Shown: positions 30,661 to 64,000 of the stretch, piece after piece | How positions within the stretch are numbered: position 1 is the first letter of the stretch | Layout of the letters: the number at the start of each line of letters is the position of its first letter | Assembly: GCA_963662155.1 (NCBI GenBank) | Contig: OY759265.1 | Location: 41,995,162 to 42,059,161 of the forward strand | Direction of reading: 5' to 3' | DNA: 64,000 nucleotides | DNA from: Lamellibrachia columna | Taxonomy: Eukaryota; Annelida; Polychaeta; Sabellida; Siboglinidae | The notes under the pieces: model-generated | What the model was told of the DNA's origin: nothing | The model's input: the letters and a program-made list of their open reading frames with translations, nothing else | The model's database searches: none | Translations under genes and position numbers: made by a program

Positions 30661-31020
30661 TAATCATCTCAATCCTCTTCGTGGTTCAAGTGGCACATAA
30701 GGCTTCCACAAGAGAGCTCCACTGCTGTCGGTTTGCGGCCCGTCTGGTGATGGTTTCCCAGGTCAGTCTCTTTTTCCACTGTTCTTCGCCAGGTGTCATT
30801 GGGACGACCTCTTTCCACCTGGTGTCCAGCGTAAGGCTCTCTGTTCTTTAGCATGGCAAAGGATTGGTTGGTTTTTGTGATTCTAGAGTTGACCTCTCTC
30901 TCGGAGTCTCCATCTGTTGCTACCTTGCTGCCCAGGTATGTGAACTCGTTCATCTGTCACTGTTGTTTATGGTGACTGGTTCGTTTGACTTGTGATTCAT
31001 TTTCATCAGTTTTGTTTTTA
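30661..31020 (-). mobile_element. 3' fragment of a LINE family 2 relative
   Basis: Minus frame reads MNEFTYLGSKVATDGDSERE, INSRI-like RITKTNQSFAMLKNR, then RGRPNDTWRRTVEKE and a HEED end, the C-terminal region of the LINE reverse transcriptase protein. The adjoining non-coding-looking part (near 30.96-31.02 kb) also matches 26.41-26.50 kb. Confidence 0.75.
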
Positions 31021-31102
31021 GTGAATGTGGTGTCTTAAATGTTCAAACGTGATAATATCAACAAAAGTGAAAAACGAGCTTTCAATCCATGCCCGGAACC
31101 GT

Positions 31103-31131
31103 GCGTGCGTGCGTGCGTGCGTGCGTGCGTA
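31103..31131. repeat. (GTGC)n microsatellite
   Basis: Seven to eight GTGC units. Confidence 0.9.
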
Positions 31132-31224
31132 CGTTTGGAGTTGTGGTGTGGATGGACGTAGCCAACAACGACTACAGTTGAGGGAGAGATGTCAGATGAG
31201 TTTGGGATAAGAGTATAGTGCCTT

Positions 31225-31430
31225 GAGCCCATGTTTTTCATTCTGTTGATGAACCCGATCAGCAGAAAGGTGTCAGAACAGCAAGCACATGCTGAGTATG
31301 GTATTGTATACGGACGACCTGACAATGATGGCAGAAAACGAGGACGAATTGCAGAATACATTACAAGAAATGGTGTAACATTTTCAGGGGAACATTGTGT
31401 AAGGACGGAGAAAGTAGCAGGGAGATGCAT
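31225..31430 (+). mobile_element. LINE family 3 fragment (reverse transcriptase)
   Basis: Reads FFILLMNPISRKVSEQQ, then after a frame change VLYTDDLTMMAENEDELQNT, where TDD corresponds to the catalytic YADD region. Related in style to the 34.7-36.3 kb element. Short and broken. Confidence 0.6.
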
Positions 31431-32299
31431 TGGGTGGTGTTAATAACAGAAGTAGGATGGAAGATGGACGTGGGTATTATGCGGGACAAACCGTTGAAGG
31501 AACGGCTAAAGTGTTAGAAGCCTAAGTGGTATCAACCAATGGCCCGATCCCCCCCCCAATATACGGCATTCGAAGAGCGAGAGAGATGGATGCAAGTCGT
31601 CGAGAGGGTGGGGACGAAAAAGACCGAATGGATTAAAAGGTAACGAACAACGATTTTCATTGGTTGACTGAACGACTGTTTTACTTACATAGCAACACTA
31701 ACATCTCAGGTTGCTAAAAAATTCCATCCATACAAAACATGGTACTATCGTGATCTTTGTAATAATTTTCTTATGTGCGGCAATTAAAAACATACCAATA
31801 AGTATGCACATCTGAAGGCCAAATGTAACGTTTTCATTGTTTGATTGATGAGCCAAATTCCCGTTTTATACAATGTATGACGATAATAATAACACAGCAA
31901 GTGTAAGATTGTCGATTGTTAGAAAATCGTTGTACATTCCTTTTAAAGTTCCCTCCTCACTTAGGCCATCGCGAATTAGGTTTGTTGATGTTCAAATATG
32001 AAAAGCGTCAACTGCACAGTGAGCTTAATAAAAGGTGTGGTACTTTTGTTAACATTGTGGAAAGAACTGACTTTGATCGTTATATCGGGTAACTTGCGAA
32101 AGTATGAATAGCCAGACCATGGTTGCCTTTGTGTGGAATTTTGAACGGATCCGGTTTGAGATAATTTAATAGTTTGTCCCATGATTACATCAAAACCAAA
32201 TAACACATTTGCACAAAGGAACTAGCATGTCTTGGTGAATAAGTAGGTTTGATTTTTTTGCGAAATAATTCTAAAATTAGACGATCGAAGACTCAGTAG
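31431..32299. other. no gene recognised
   Basis: A short LINE-like tail may reach to about 31.64 kb (frame with ERWMQVVERVGTKKTEW); the rest is AT-rich and featureless. Confidence 0.3.
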
Positions 32300-32548
32300 G
32301 TTAGAGATAGAGGTCACCGCTCTTTGAGTCCATGACAGGTTACACATTTACCCCTGTGTGGGATCTTTTACTTCCCCTGGCACAGACACCGGGTAGAAGG
32401 GACCAATGACTTTTAGTGTATCGAAAAACACGGGCAAAGTGGGGTGAACGAAATTGCCCAGGTTTTGAAACGGCAGCAGGTGGTTTTGAATCCCGGTCCT
32501 TTCGACCGACAGTCCGACGCTCTACCACACGACCACCACGCCCCAGTG
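32300..32548 (-). mobile_element. tRNA-derived SINE (second family)
   Basis: On the minus strand the head has GGTCGTGTGGTAGAGCG (A box) and GGACCGGGATTCAAAACC (B box), followed by GGGCAATTTCGTTCACCCC and CACTTTGCCC, a core it shares with the SINE at 28.7 kb. 3' limit approximate. Confidence 0.75.
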
Positions 32549-34370
32549 TCAGTAAACTTACTGTGCTTACACACAGACAGTCCAAATCAATATTCACTAA
32601 TTTCTCCAAACACTTCTTTCATTCAATCCAGTGAACTAAATAAATCATGTTTATTCTATGCAAGATCACAGTCGTACAGAAACATATTTTAAGCGCCACA
32701 CAAGTCATAACACAAACCAAACACATGATGATTAAACCATTTTTCAAGATCAAACCCGGGGTGGATGCATGGGGCATGATATGCACACATTGCTTAGCCT
32801 TATGTGAAAAAGCTTTCACAGTAAGACATACAAGCCATTTTGAGTCTTAATTTTCGAAATGTCTAAGAGGAACATGCCCCATATGCCTCTACCAAAGCGG
32901 TGTACCATTGCCGCTTACTGTACATCATTCAGAAATATCCATGCCCCAACTCAAAATCCTGGATACGCCCCGGCATACTAAAAATCCTAAGTGCAAACAC
33001 TAGTTTGAGCAGTTAAGGTTTAACATATATCTGTTCACATTTAGACAATGAATGAGTCCTTACATCTGATTCCTGACTGTGGTCACTGGTCACACTGATA
33101 AATAATTCATAACATAACATTGTGGTCCAGACACTTAATAGATTAATTACTAACTTTATACTTTCGTGGTGATCTCACCAAAGCTTGCTTGGTCTTGATG
33201 ATCACGGTTTCCAAACGGGCTCTGGTAGAATATTGATAATAGTTAGTCATATACATTATTGGTATGACTTTTTAATCTAATCATGTAAATAACATGCTGC
33301 AAATTCCACACGATAACATGATGGATAAATATACGACTTGGATAAATATAAATATAGAGCGTGGATATAAATACACCAGTTAGATAAATAAAACCACTTG
33401 AATAAATAAATAAACAAACAAACATACCTCTTGGGTAAATAAAATAGCACTTGTTGTCATTTACAGCTTGGCTGCATGCAAATATGTAGACAATCACACA
33501 TGGTTATGCACATTGCACAATACGATCATTTAATCCTGGTCATTTATCCCCAGTAACTAAATAATTCCTAATGCTGTATGTTATTTATAAACAAATAGTT
33601 GTAATAAATGGTTCATTTCACTATGTTCGGAAAGCATCATTAATAAGTATAATTTAAAACACAAATATACCATAACATTCAGCATTTCATTTCAAGAGGC
33701 ATACCATGATAATCCATATTTCATTTCAAGTGTTTTGTATGTAATTTAGGTGGATTTTACAGTATTGCGTTTAGATATTGTAAAAAATGCCTGTTCAGCA
33801 CAACTTGAAAAATGTCAGATATGCTAAGGCATCCGTGGCGACTTTGCTCTAAATCGACTACCTCTCATTTGTTTTAAATGTGCTCATTACGTAAGGGAGG
33901 CTTTGTTTGTTTAGAATGCCGATGTTTGAAGATGCACATTTCACTTTCACTGTTGGTATCTGACTAGCATATACCACAGCCGCTTTGTCCACGATCATTG
34001 TGATTTTTATGTATCTTGCAAACATGTACTTTTCTGAAGAAATTGTTTTTTCGCATACACGTAGTTCTGTCTGTGTTGAAAATGAAGTTTTATTGGGGGA
34101 GTACAGAATAAGGAAGTTTGACATGTATTAATTTAATACTGATTTGTGCGGGAGTTAAATGACTGGGGATGAATAACCAAGAGCTAAAAGGCCAATAACA
34201 CACACAAAAGACACAGCATATAAAACAGAGTTTCTCGTCAGATTGTCACCCGGTCATGTATATATGGACAAGAAATACTATTACATGTCGACTTCACCGT
34301 TGTTTTCTTTTTGATTCCAACAATGTTGTCATGTTTTGCATCTGAAATAAAGGATAGCAAGTGTTGAGAC
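32549..34370. other. intergenic DNA without recognised gene
   Basis: AT-rich. A 43-bp stretch at about 33186-33228 has splice-like ends on the minus strand, but its frame does not fit the last TRPM exon found. Nothing else supported. Confidence 0.3.
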
Positions 34371-34445
34371 AGTGTGAGTGTGTGTGCTTGCGTGCGTGCG
34401 TGTCTGTGTGCGTGCGTGCGTGCGTGCGTGCATGCGATCGTGTGA
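34371..34445. repeat. GTGC/GTGT microsatellite
   Basis: Imperfect GTGC and GTGT steps. Confidence 0.8.
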
Positions 34446-34467
34446 GAGAATGGTGGGATTGGTGGAA

Positions 34468-34665
34468 GTGTATGTGATATGATAGGAATACTTCCTACAG
34501 GGTACGGTAAAGCCCTCATATACACAATTCTTCCTCGTGTACTTGATATGTACGACGGTAACAGTCAAAACATGCATTTGCGGCCAGACTCTCTTCTCGG
34601 CGCATTCACGAAGCCGAACGATAGTCGGATAAGCGAGATTGTTAACATGTTAGTTTTGTCACAGA
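34468..34665 (+). repeat. second copy of the RecQ-like helicase-containing repeat
   Basis: Starts TGTGATATGATAGGAATAC and matches 16339-16560 with about 95% identity by eye, apart from an internal deletion of roughly 36 bp; it includes the P-loop codons GILPTGYGKALI. Abuts LINE family 3 at about 34.67 kb. Confidence 0.75.
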
Positions 34666-36345
34666 CGGGAGAAGAAGAGTCGGTAGGGGGATTCGGACGG
34701 GGAACAAGGAATCGAAAGGGTCGGGTCAAGAGCTGGTAGAATTGGTTATGAGAAACGGGCTGGCAGTGGCAGGAACATTCTTCAAAAAGCGGGAAAACCA
34801 CAAAATATCGTATAGAAGTGGTTAGCATAAAACAAAACTAGACGTGTTGGTAATGAGGAGGCAACAGATGTGGAGGGTGATTGTCTGCAAGATAATTGCT
34901 GGTTAGCATGTGGCCACACACCACAAGCCCCTGGTGTTCGTTGTGCGCATGCAGAAGAGGAGTAAAGATAAAGTAGGGGAGGGGGGCAAAAGACCATCAA
35001 ATGGTGGAAATGCAACAGGGACACAACCGTTACATACAAAGAGAGGTTGACGTTAGACTATGGGAAACTTGGTACATCAACAGGAACAGTGGAAGAAGAA
35101 TGGAAGACTTTCAAAGATGCTTTTGTTGGCGCAGCAATTTGGCATAATGTCTGGAAAAGGGGATCCCATCATGAAGGAAAACCAAACTCGGTGGTTGAAA
35201 GAAGTAGCGAAAGCAATCTGAGAAACGAGAGAGGTATGGAAGATGATAGAAGTGATCAAAGAGAACGGGGAACACATTGTACGGACAGACAGAAGAAAAA
35301 GGCGGCAAGAAGAGCCGTGGACAAAGCAAAGAGAAGGAAGAACTATACAGAAAGTTAGACGAGGAAAAAAAGGTTGATATATAAGTTGGCACATGAGAGG
35401 GACGAGGACAGCAAGGATGAAAAAGGCGGCAAAGAGGGAAATGGAGGAGGAACTATACAGAAAGTTAGACAAGGATTGAGGAAAGAAGGTAATATATAAG
35501 TTGGCAAGAGGATGAAGACAGCAAGGATGTGAAAACTGGATCAGTCATCAAAGATAAGAAAGATAGGAAATATGTGTTACAGATATGGGAGGAGTATTTA
35601 AAGGAACTGCTAAACCATAGGGAAAACGGCGAACTAGAACTACCGAGTGCAGTAGAAGAAAAGTGAAGTTGGAGGAAATAGGGGGTGCAGAAGTAGAGAG
35701 AGCAATGAAGGAAATGAAGAGAGGCCGAGCGACAGGCATTGATGAAGTGCGAGTGGAGATGCTGTTGATGGCCTAACGTGTTGGGGTTAGGTGGACAAAG
35801 CCATTGTTAGATACCTGCATGGGGGGAGATCCCAGAGGAGTGGCGAACGGAGTTAATAGTCCCTGGTGGAAAAAGGGAGATGTTCACGACCCTGGAAAAT
35901 ACAGAGGTATCTCGTTGCTGGGTCATGTTCTGTAGGTGTTAGAGAGGATTCTGGATGGAGGGATAACGAGGATAGTAGAGGGTGAAGTGGAAGAAAAATA
36001 ACAAGTTTTAAAAAGAGGAAGAGGTACGGCGGACAGGATGTTCACTCTGAGACAACTGGTGGAAAAGAGACTGGAGGGACAGGAGAATATGGTGCTGGGA
36101 TTCATGGACCTTGTAAATATATACGACACAGTTCCGAGAGAGATGGCCATGGCCACGTTGAGGTGGATGGGTGTCCCAGAGGCGGAGGTGAGGATGGTCG
36201 AAGGCACACATGAAGAGTCAAAAGGTAGAGTAGTGTGCGTTGGCCTGAGACAGGGGAGTGGCCTAAGCCCACTGTTATTCATTTGCGGGCAGCAAAAAAA
36301 TCTAGATATAAGACTGGATGGGAAGAAACTGAACCAACGACAGAC
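34666..36345 (+). mobile_element. LINE family 3, degraded, internally deleted
   Basis: Endonuclease-side pieces VMRNGLAVAGTFFKKREN and KTIKWWKCNRDTTVTYKERL, a linker KKKAARRAVDKAKRRKNY, then reverse transcriptase pieces GRATGIDEVRVEM, EEWRTELIVPG, MFTLRQLVEKRLEGQ, FMDLVNIYDTVPREM and LRQGSGLSPLLFI. Directly after this the frame jumps to GQQKNLDIRLDGKKLNQ, a later part of the protein, so the segment with the catalytic YADD is deleted. Many frameshifts. Confidence 0.8.
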
Positions 36346-36640
36346 CTTCCTACCATTCCGTTTTTCCGAAATGTTCACGGAAATACATCTTAAATTACGG
36401 TATTACGGCGACGGCTAAAATATTACGAGATTTTAATTGGTCACGACGATCACTAATAATTTATGTTTTACCCGATTTTAGCTCCCACTGTATACAACAG
36501 GTAGCCGCACATATACCGCAACGCGTTGTGACATGATTTTTCATTCGCTGCTGCTGTGTGTAATTTAACCAATGACAAACAACGTTACAATAAATTCGCA
36601 TTTTCGCGCTCAAACGGAAAGACGCGAACGTTACATGAAC

Positions 36641-36691
<51 letters not shown>

Positions 36692-38083
36692 AAAATTGCG
36701 GAGATTGAATTGGTACCACCAGCCCAGAAAACAACGTGTGCTTCAAAAGTAATAGACAGAATACACACAGGCAGCCCTACTGCAATCAAGCTCAAAGAAG
36801 TGGGCCAGCTTTCGATATCGCATGGTGGCCGTGACGATTGCAGGTACGGACTACTCGACTCTCGAGTACTAATACGTAGTGTGTTGCATACTGGTCGGTG
36901 TAGTTTTCAACCTACTTTATAGAATGTGCCGTTTTCAAATAATCTGAAGAAACATTTTGTGTAAGAGATCGATATACCAAATCACCAACAGCTACTTTAT
37001 TTATTCAATGCAAACAATTATTAAAACAGTTGTTCTGAGTGAAAAACTTACGAATATTGAACGTCTGAACCATGTCGCGCGAGTCGAGGAAACCGGCGGT
37101 ATTCAACCTATATTTATGGCAAGCCGTACTGACAATCTTTTTTTCATTTTACCACTTTGTTCCAATTATTTCAACTTTTTATAACAACCAGACTTGACAT
37201 AGTGCTTTGTAAAACACATGCACATTTAATTGTATTGAATATATAAAATTAATGTATTACATTTTTTTCTCGTATATTTCACACATTTTATTTATTCGTA
37301 CTTTTATGACAAGACTGGCTAGCCATACATCTACCACAAAAAGGGTTATTATTGTCACGTGGCCAAGAACGAGACACGCGTCAGCAGACGCTCAATAATA
37401 ATGTCTGGTAAGCATGCAGAGTCGGTTTTTATCAAGGTATGTATATCATAAACGTGTTTCATGTTATATTATATATCAAAGTATATCTTGCTCAGACAAG
37501 ACTCTGTAATTGTATCGTTATTGTCGTAAACAGACGCTGTGACGTCTCTAAGGCGATATCAAGCGAGATTTCAATGGGTCGAAATCGGGAGTGGCTTGAA
37601 AACTATGCCGGTAACTATAATGACTGTCCAACAAAGTCTAATACTAACTCACTAAGTCAGTGTCTTTAATAGCGAGTTTAGACGAAACTTTACTGGGGTA
37701 GGCATATATATACTAGGGTCAAGTAGACTAAACGACGACTAGACAACTAGCGTAAGTGTATCGTAAAGACATGGTCTTGGCTTATCAATTACGGTTACGG
37801 ATGCGACATTAGTAATGTCTAATTACTATAAACGTTACACTATTTTGTCAGCGAAGTGGTTCCATGTTGGTTATCATCCATGCCAATTATATTGTAATTT
37901 GAGGAGTAATTCGCTAATTACTTTTCTATTATCATGATGATTTACAACATGACTTTGATGATCTGCGGGCCCTATACGGCTATAGCCTAGGCATAACTAT
38001 ATTTGACATGGCAATGCCAATGAGTCGATGACAATGACAACAATGTCATGTTTTGTCGTGATTTCCGAGTTCCATATGATGCA
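36346..38083. other. intergenic DNA without recognised gene; (GA)n at 36646-36690
   Basis: A 45-bp (GA)n tract is the only clear feature. Short frames have no motifs. Confidence 0.35.
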
Positions 38084-38159
38084 CTTGTTAGACAGTACAT
38101 GTTCATACAAATGCAATGCATATTATATATATATATATATATGTATGTATATATATATG

Positions 38160-38190
<31 letters not shown>

Positions 38191-38226
38191 GTATGTGTAT
38201 ATATATATATATATTATGTCATATAT

Positions 38227-38297
<71 letters not shown>

Positions 38298-38333
38298 GCA
38301 TTGCATTTGTATGAACATGTACTGTCTAACAAG
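38084..38333. repeat. perfect 43-bp inverted repeat enclosing a (TA)n array
   Basis: Arms 38084-38126 and 38291-38333 are exact reverse complements (each contains ACATGTTCATACAAATGCAA or its complement); the 164-bp interior is mostly TA with a few GTA/CATA steps, itself largely self-complementary. The whole can fold into one long hairpin. Confidence 0.95.
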
Positions 38334-38699
38334 TATTTATTTATTTTTCTCAATGTTATTTGTTTATTATAGTTAAAAAGGTGATTTCATGGGATAATAT
38401 TTATTTATTTATAATATATTCTTGTATAACTTAATATAACTCGCCTTATATACTTAGATTAGGTTTTAGTGTTTAACCTTTTTGTCTCGTAGTCCCAGAA
38501 CAGTATTATACAACCAAACCCGTCCTAAACCTAAGTAAGACCACCACTAAAATTTATTCTCATGGCCTCTTACTTTCTTTGCACGGTTTAGTTTTGAGGC
38601 ACAATACACCAAAAAACCAAATGCCATTTTGTGGTTGATTAATCTATTTCCAATAATTAAAAATAATACTGTCACAAGTTAAAAGAAAGAAAAAGTTTA

Positions 38700-39490
38700 C
38701 AGATGCATCTGATCTATTGCAGGAGGCATACCGCATCAAAGAAGCGCACTGACTGTTGCATTACATAAGACATCAATGCCGATCAGCAACTTCTTTGCAA
38801 GACGGAATGAAAAATACGACTAAAGCAGAAACCATAATGTCTGTGATGCTGGCTGAAGAGAACCGATGAATGCGGCAAACACATTCAGTCGGGCTGTGAA
38901 GATGATGTTTCCAGATTCTGAGATAGCACAGAAGTTCCAGTGTGGCCGAAGCAAGGCCACTGCCTTAGTTAAAGAACTCTCTCACGCCGCTTGACAGGAT
39001 CTTCTAACAACATGGGCATGATGCCCTTCACTGTATCTACAGATGGAAGCAACGATGATGGCAGTGGCAACAAACAGTTCTCGATTATTGTGATACATTT
39101 TGATGCTTTTACCTCTGATGTGCGGTCTGATGTTCTTACCATTCTTGCAACTAATTTGCAAGCAATGGTGTGCCATGGGAGAACTGCCTTGCTTTGGATT
39201 GTGACAATGCCAATGTGATCTGGGTCCAAGAAAGGAGATTTTGCAAAGCAAAGCACCCCAACATCTTTCTTGCTGGTTGCACACTTCATCCAATACACGT
39301 TGCTACAGAGAAGGGGTTAATAGTCTACCAGTAGCTTTATCAGAAATCCTGGTGGACATTTTCTATTACTTCAAGAAGGGTGCCACAAGGAAGCACGGAT
39401 TTGCTTTCAAGACCTCTATGATGTTGAGAAACTGAAGATGCTCAAACATGTCTGCATCCGATGGCTTGAACAATTGCTTAATAAATGAGA
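38700..39490 (+). pseudogene. hAT-like transposase-related remnant
   Basis: Frames together read NAANTFSRAVKMMFPDSEIA, QKFQCGRSKATALVKEL, MPFTVSTDGSNDDGSGNKQF, LALDCDNANVI, HPNIFLAGCTLHPIHVATEK and VDIFYYFKKGATRK. This is the order of conserved blocks in a hAT-related protein group found in many animals (MFPDSxIA, STDGSND, DNAN, GCxxHxIH, YYFKKS). Several stops and frame changes. Confidence 0.5.
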
Positions 39491-39890
39491 AGTATTGAAA
39501 GCATGGATAGAGCCGAGTGGAGACGATTGGTGGAGACGGCAGTGAAGCGGGACTAATGATGAAGAAGAAGGGGAAAATCGATGCCAGCCTCGCCCCGGAC
39601 TACAGGGATAAAGAGGAGAGCAACAACAACAAAAGGAAGATGGATGAATGTCCTGATGGAAGGAGTTGGGATGCAGTTCAGCCCAACGGGAAGAATAACA
39701 AGAATCCTGATGATGTGGGCAGGAGGAGGACCGACTATGAAGAAGAGGGATGTATGAAAGTTGGAGGATGACGACAAGTGGAGGGAGAAGTGGAAAGGGA
39801 TAACAGCTGGGGCGGTGCAGAAATACCCGAACTAGCCTCGCCCCTTTATAAATGGGCAGCGAAGAAGAACATAAGTATCTCATTTAATTA
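39491..39890 (+). mobile_element. probable LINE 3' end
   Basis: Starts with a frame reading MDRAEWRRLVETAVKR, a common LINE ORF2 C-terminus, followed by a purine-rich non-coding tail to about 39.89 kb. Family uncertain. Confidence 0.45.
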
Positions 39891-40129
39891 ACTCCGCTCC
39901 CACTTCTTTAATATATGTACAACACCCCCCCACAGATACTATATATCCATCCAACATTTCGCTATGATGATAAATGGGTGACCTTGAAGATGATGACTAT
40001 GGTGATAAGGTGCCACACTAGGAATTTAAGAAACAAGCCAATGCTCAAGCATGCACATGTAGAATGAGTACAGGTAAGTTCTCACATAATGCGGCATCCA
40101 GTCCGCTCATTTATACAACTAAATGAACT

Positions 40130-40228
40130 AACGCAACGTGGAGTGAACGAAATTACCCAAGCTCCGAAATGGCAGCAAGAGTATTCGAACATGGGTTCTC
40201 TCGACTGATAGTCCGATCCATTACATAT
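40130..40228 (-). mobile_element. SINE fragment related to the 32.3-kb SINE
   Basis: Matches the head of the 32.3-32.55 kb SINE (GTGAACGAAATTACCCAAG, GGCAGCAAGAG, GAACATGGGTTCTCTCGACT), diverged. Confidence 0.6.
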
Positions 40229-40310
40229 GCTCTAATTTTATGTGGAATTTTGCAATCACTCGGGCAATCTGAAATGCATTTTCTGGCTACTGTTCGGCAT
40301 ATACACTCAC

Positions 40311-63878
<23,568 letters not shown>

Positions 63879-64000
63879 CTGAAACAAGTTTACAAGTTCA
63901 GCTTTTTTATATTTGCTAAAGCAATAAATATAAACAGACAGATTCTCCTTATGGTATATTTTTGGTACACCAAATCATTTTAAACCATATAATACTGACA

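Noticed and set aside
33186..33228. Possible further TRPM exon on the minus strand (ARLETVIIKTKQAL frame)
   Set aside because: Splice-like ends exist, but the frame that looks helical does not match the phase 0 left by the 40311-40332 microexon.

Overview
The window is animal genomic DNA, most likely from a marine invertebrate; the sequence does not allow a species or phylum to be named. Evidence for an animal nuclear genome: a split TRPM-type cation channel gene with canonical splice sites and matching phases on the minus strand (exons between 40311 and 63878), many non-LTR retrotransposons including a CR1-like family, tRNA-derived SINEs, a Ty3/gypsy element, and abundant (TA)n and (GT)n microsatellites in AT-rich DNA.

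Region 1 (1 to about 10.8 kb) is strikingly different: GC-richer, densely coding, all on the plus strand. It is an integrated Polinton/Maverick (adintovirus-like) element whose left end lies outside the window. Gene order: protein-primed-type DNA polymerase B, a small Arg-rich protein resembling the N-terminal half of a CRESS-DNA-virus capsid, packaging ATPase, small basic amphipathic protein, acidic/proline-rich virion-type protein, rve integrase with chromodomain, small membrane protein, penton-like minor capsid protein, basic core-like protein, double-jelly-roll major capsid protein, adenain-like protease, then a compact promoter (octamers, CACGTG, three CCAAT boxes, TATA) in front of an unrecognised broken reading frame. 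Nine premature in-frame stops and about four frameshifts show it is a dead but young copy.

Region 2 (about 10.9 to 40 kb) is repeat-rich: (TA)n arrays, an ACCATGGT-rich repeat, a RecQ-like helicase fragment, a Ty3/gypsy element (18170-22860, minus) split by a 448-bp element with an 8-bp target duplication, a MULE-like transposase remnant, a broken multi-exon gene of the DUF7869 type (24989-29992) whose intron holds a CR1 fragment and an opposite-strand LINE, which itself carries a SINE with a 12-bp target duplication, then remnants of a third LINE family and a hAT-like gene.

Region 3 (40.3 to 63.9 kb, minus) is the pore-bearing half of a TRPM channel gene: pre-S1 linker, S1, S2-S4, S5/pore, S6, post-S6 TRP region and coiled-coil start. 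Its introns contain several CR1-like copies (44.8-47.6 plus, 48.0-48.5 plus, 51.3-52.6 minus, 53.3-56.1 plus, 62.0-62.3 minus), a 77-bp tandem repeat, inverted-repeat/(TA)n structures and a twin hairpin at 42.4 kb. Coordinates of repeat edges not set by a visible junction are approximate.
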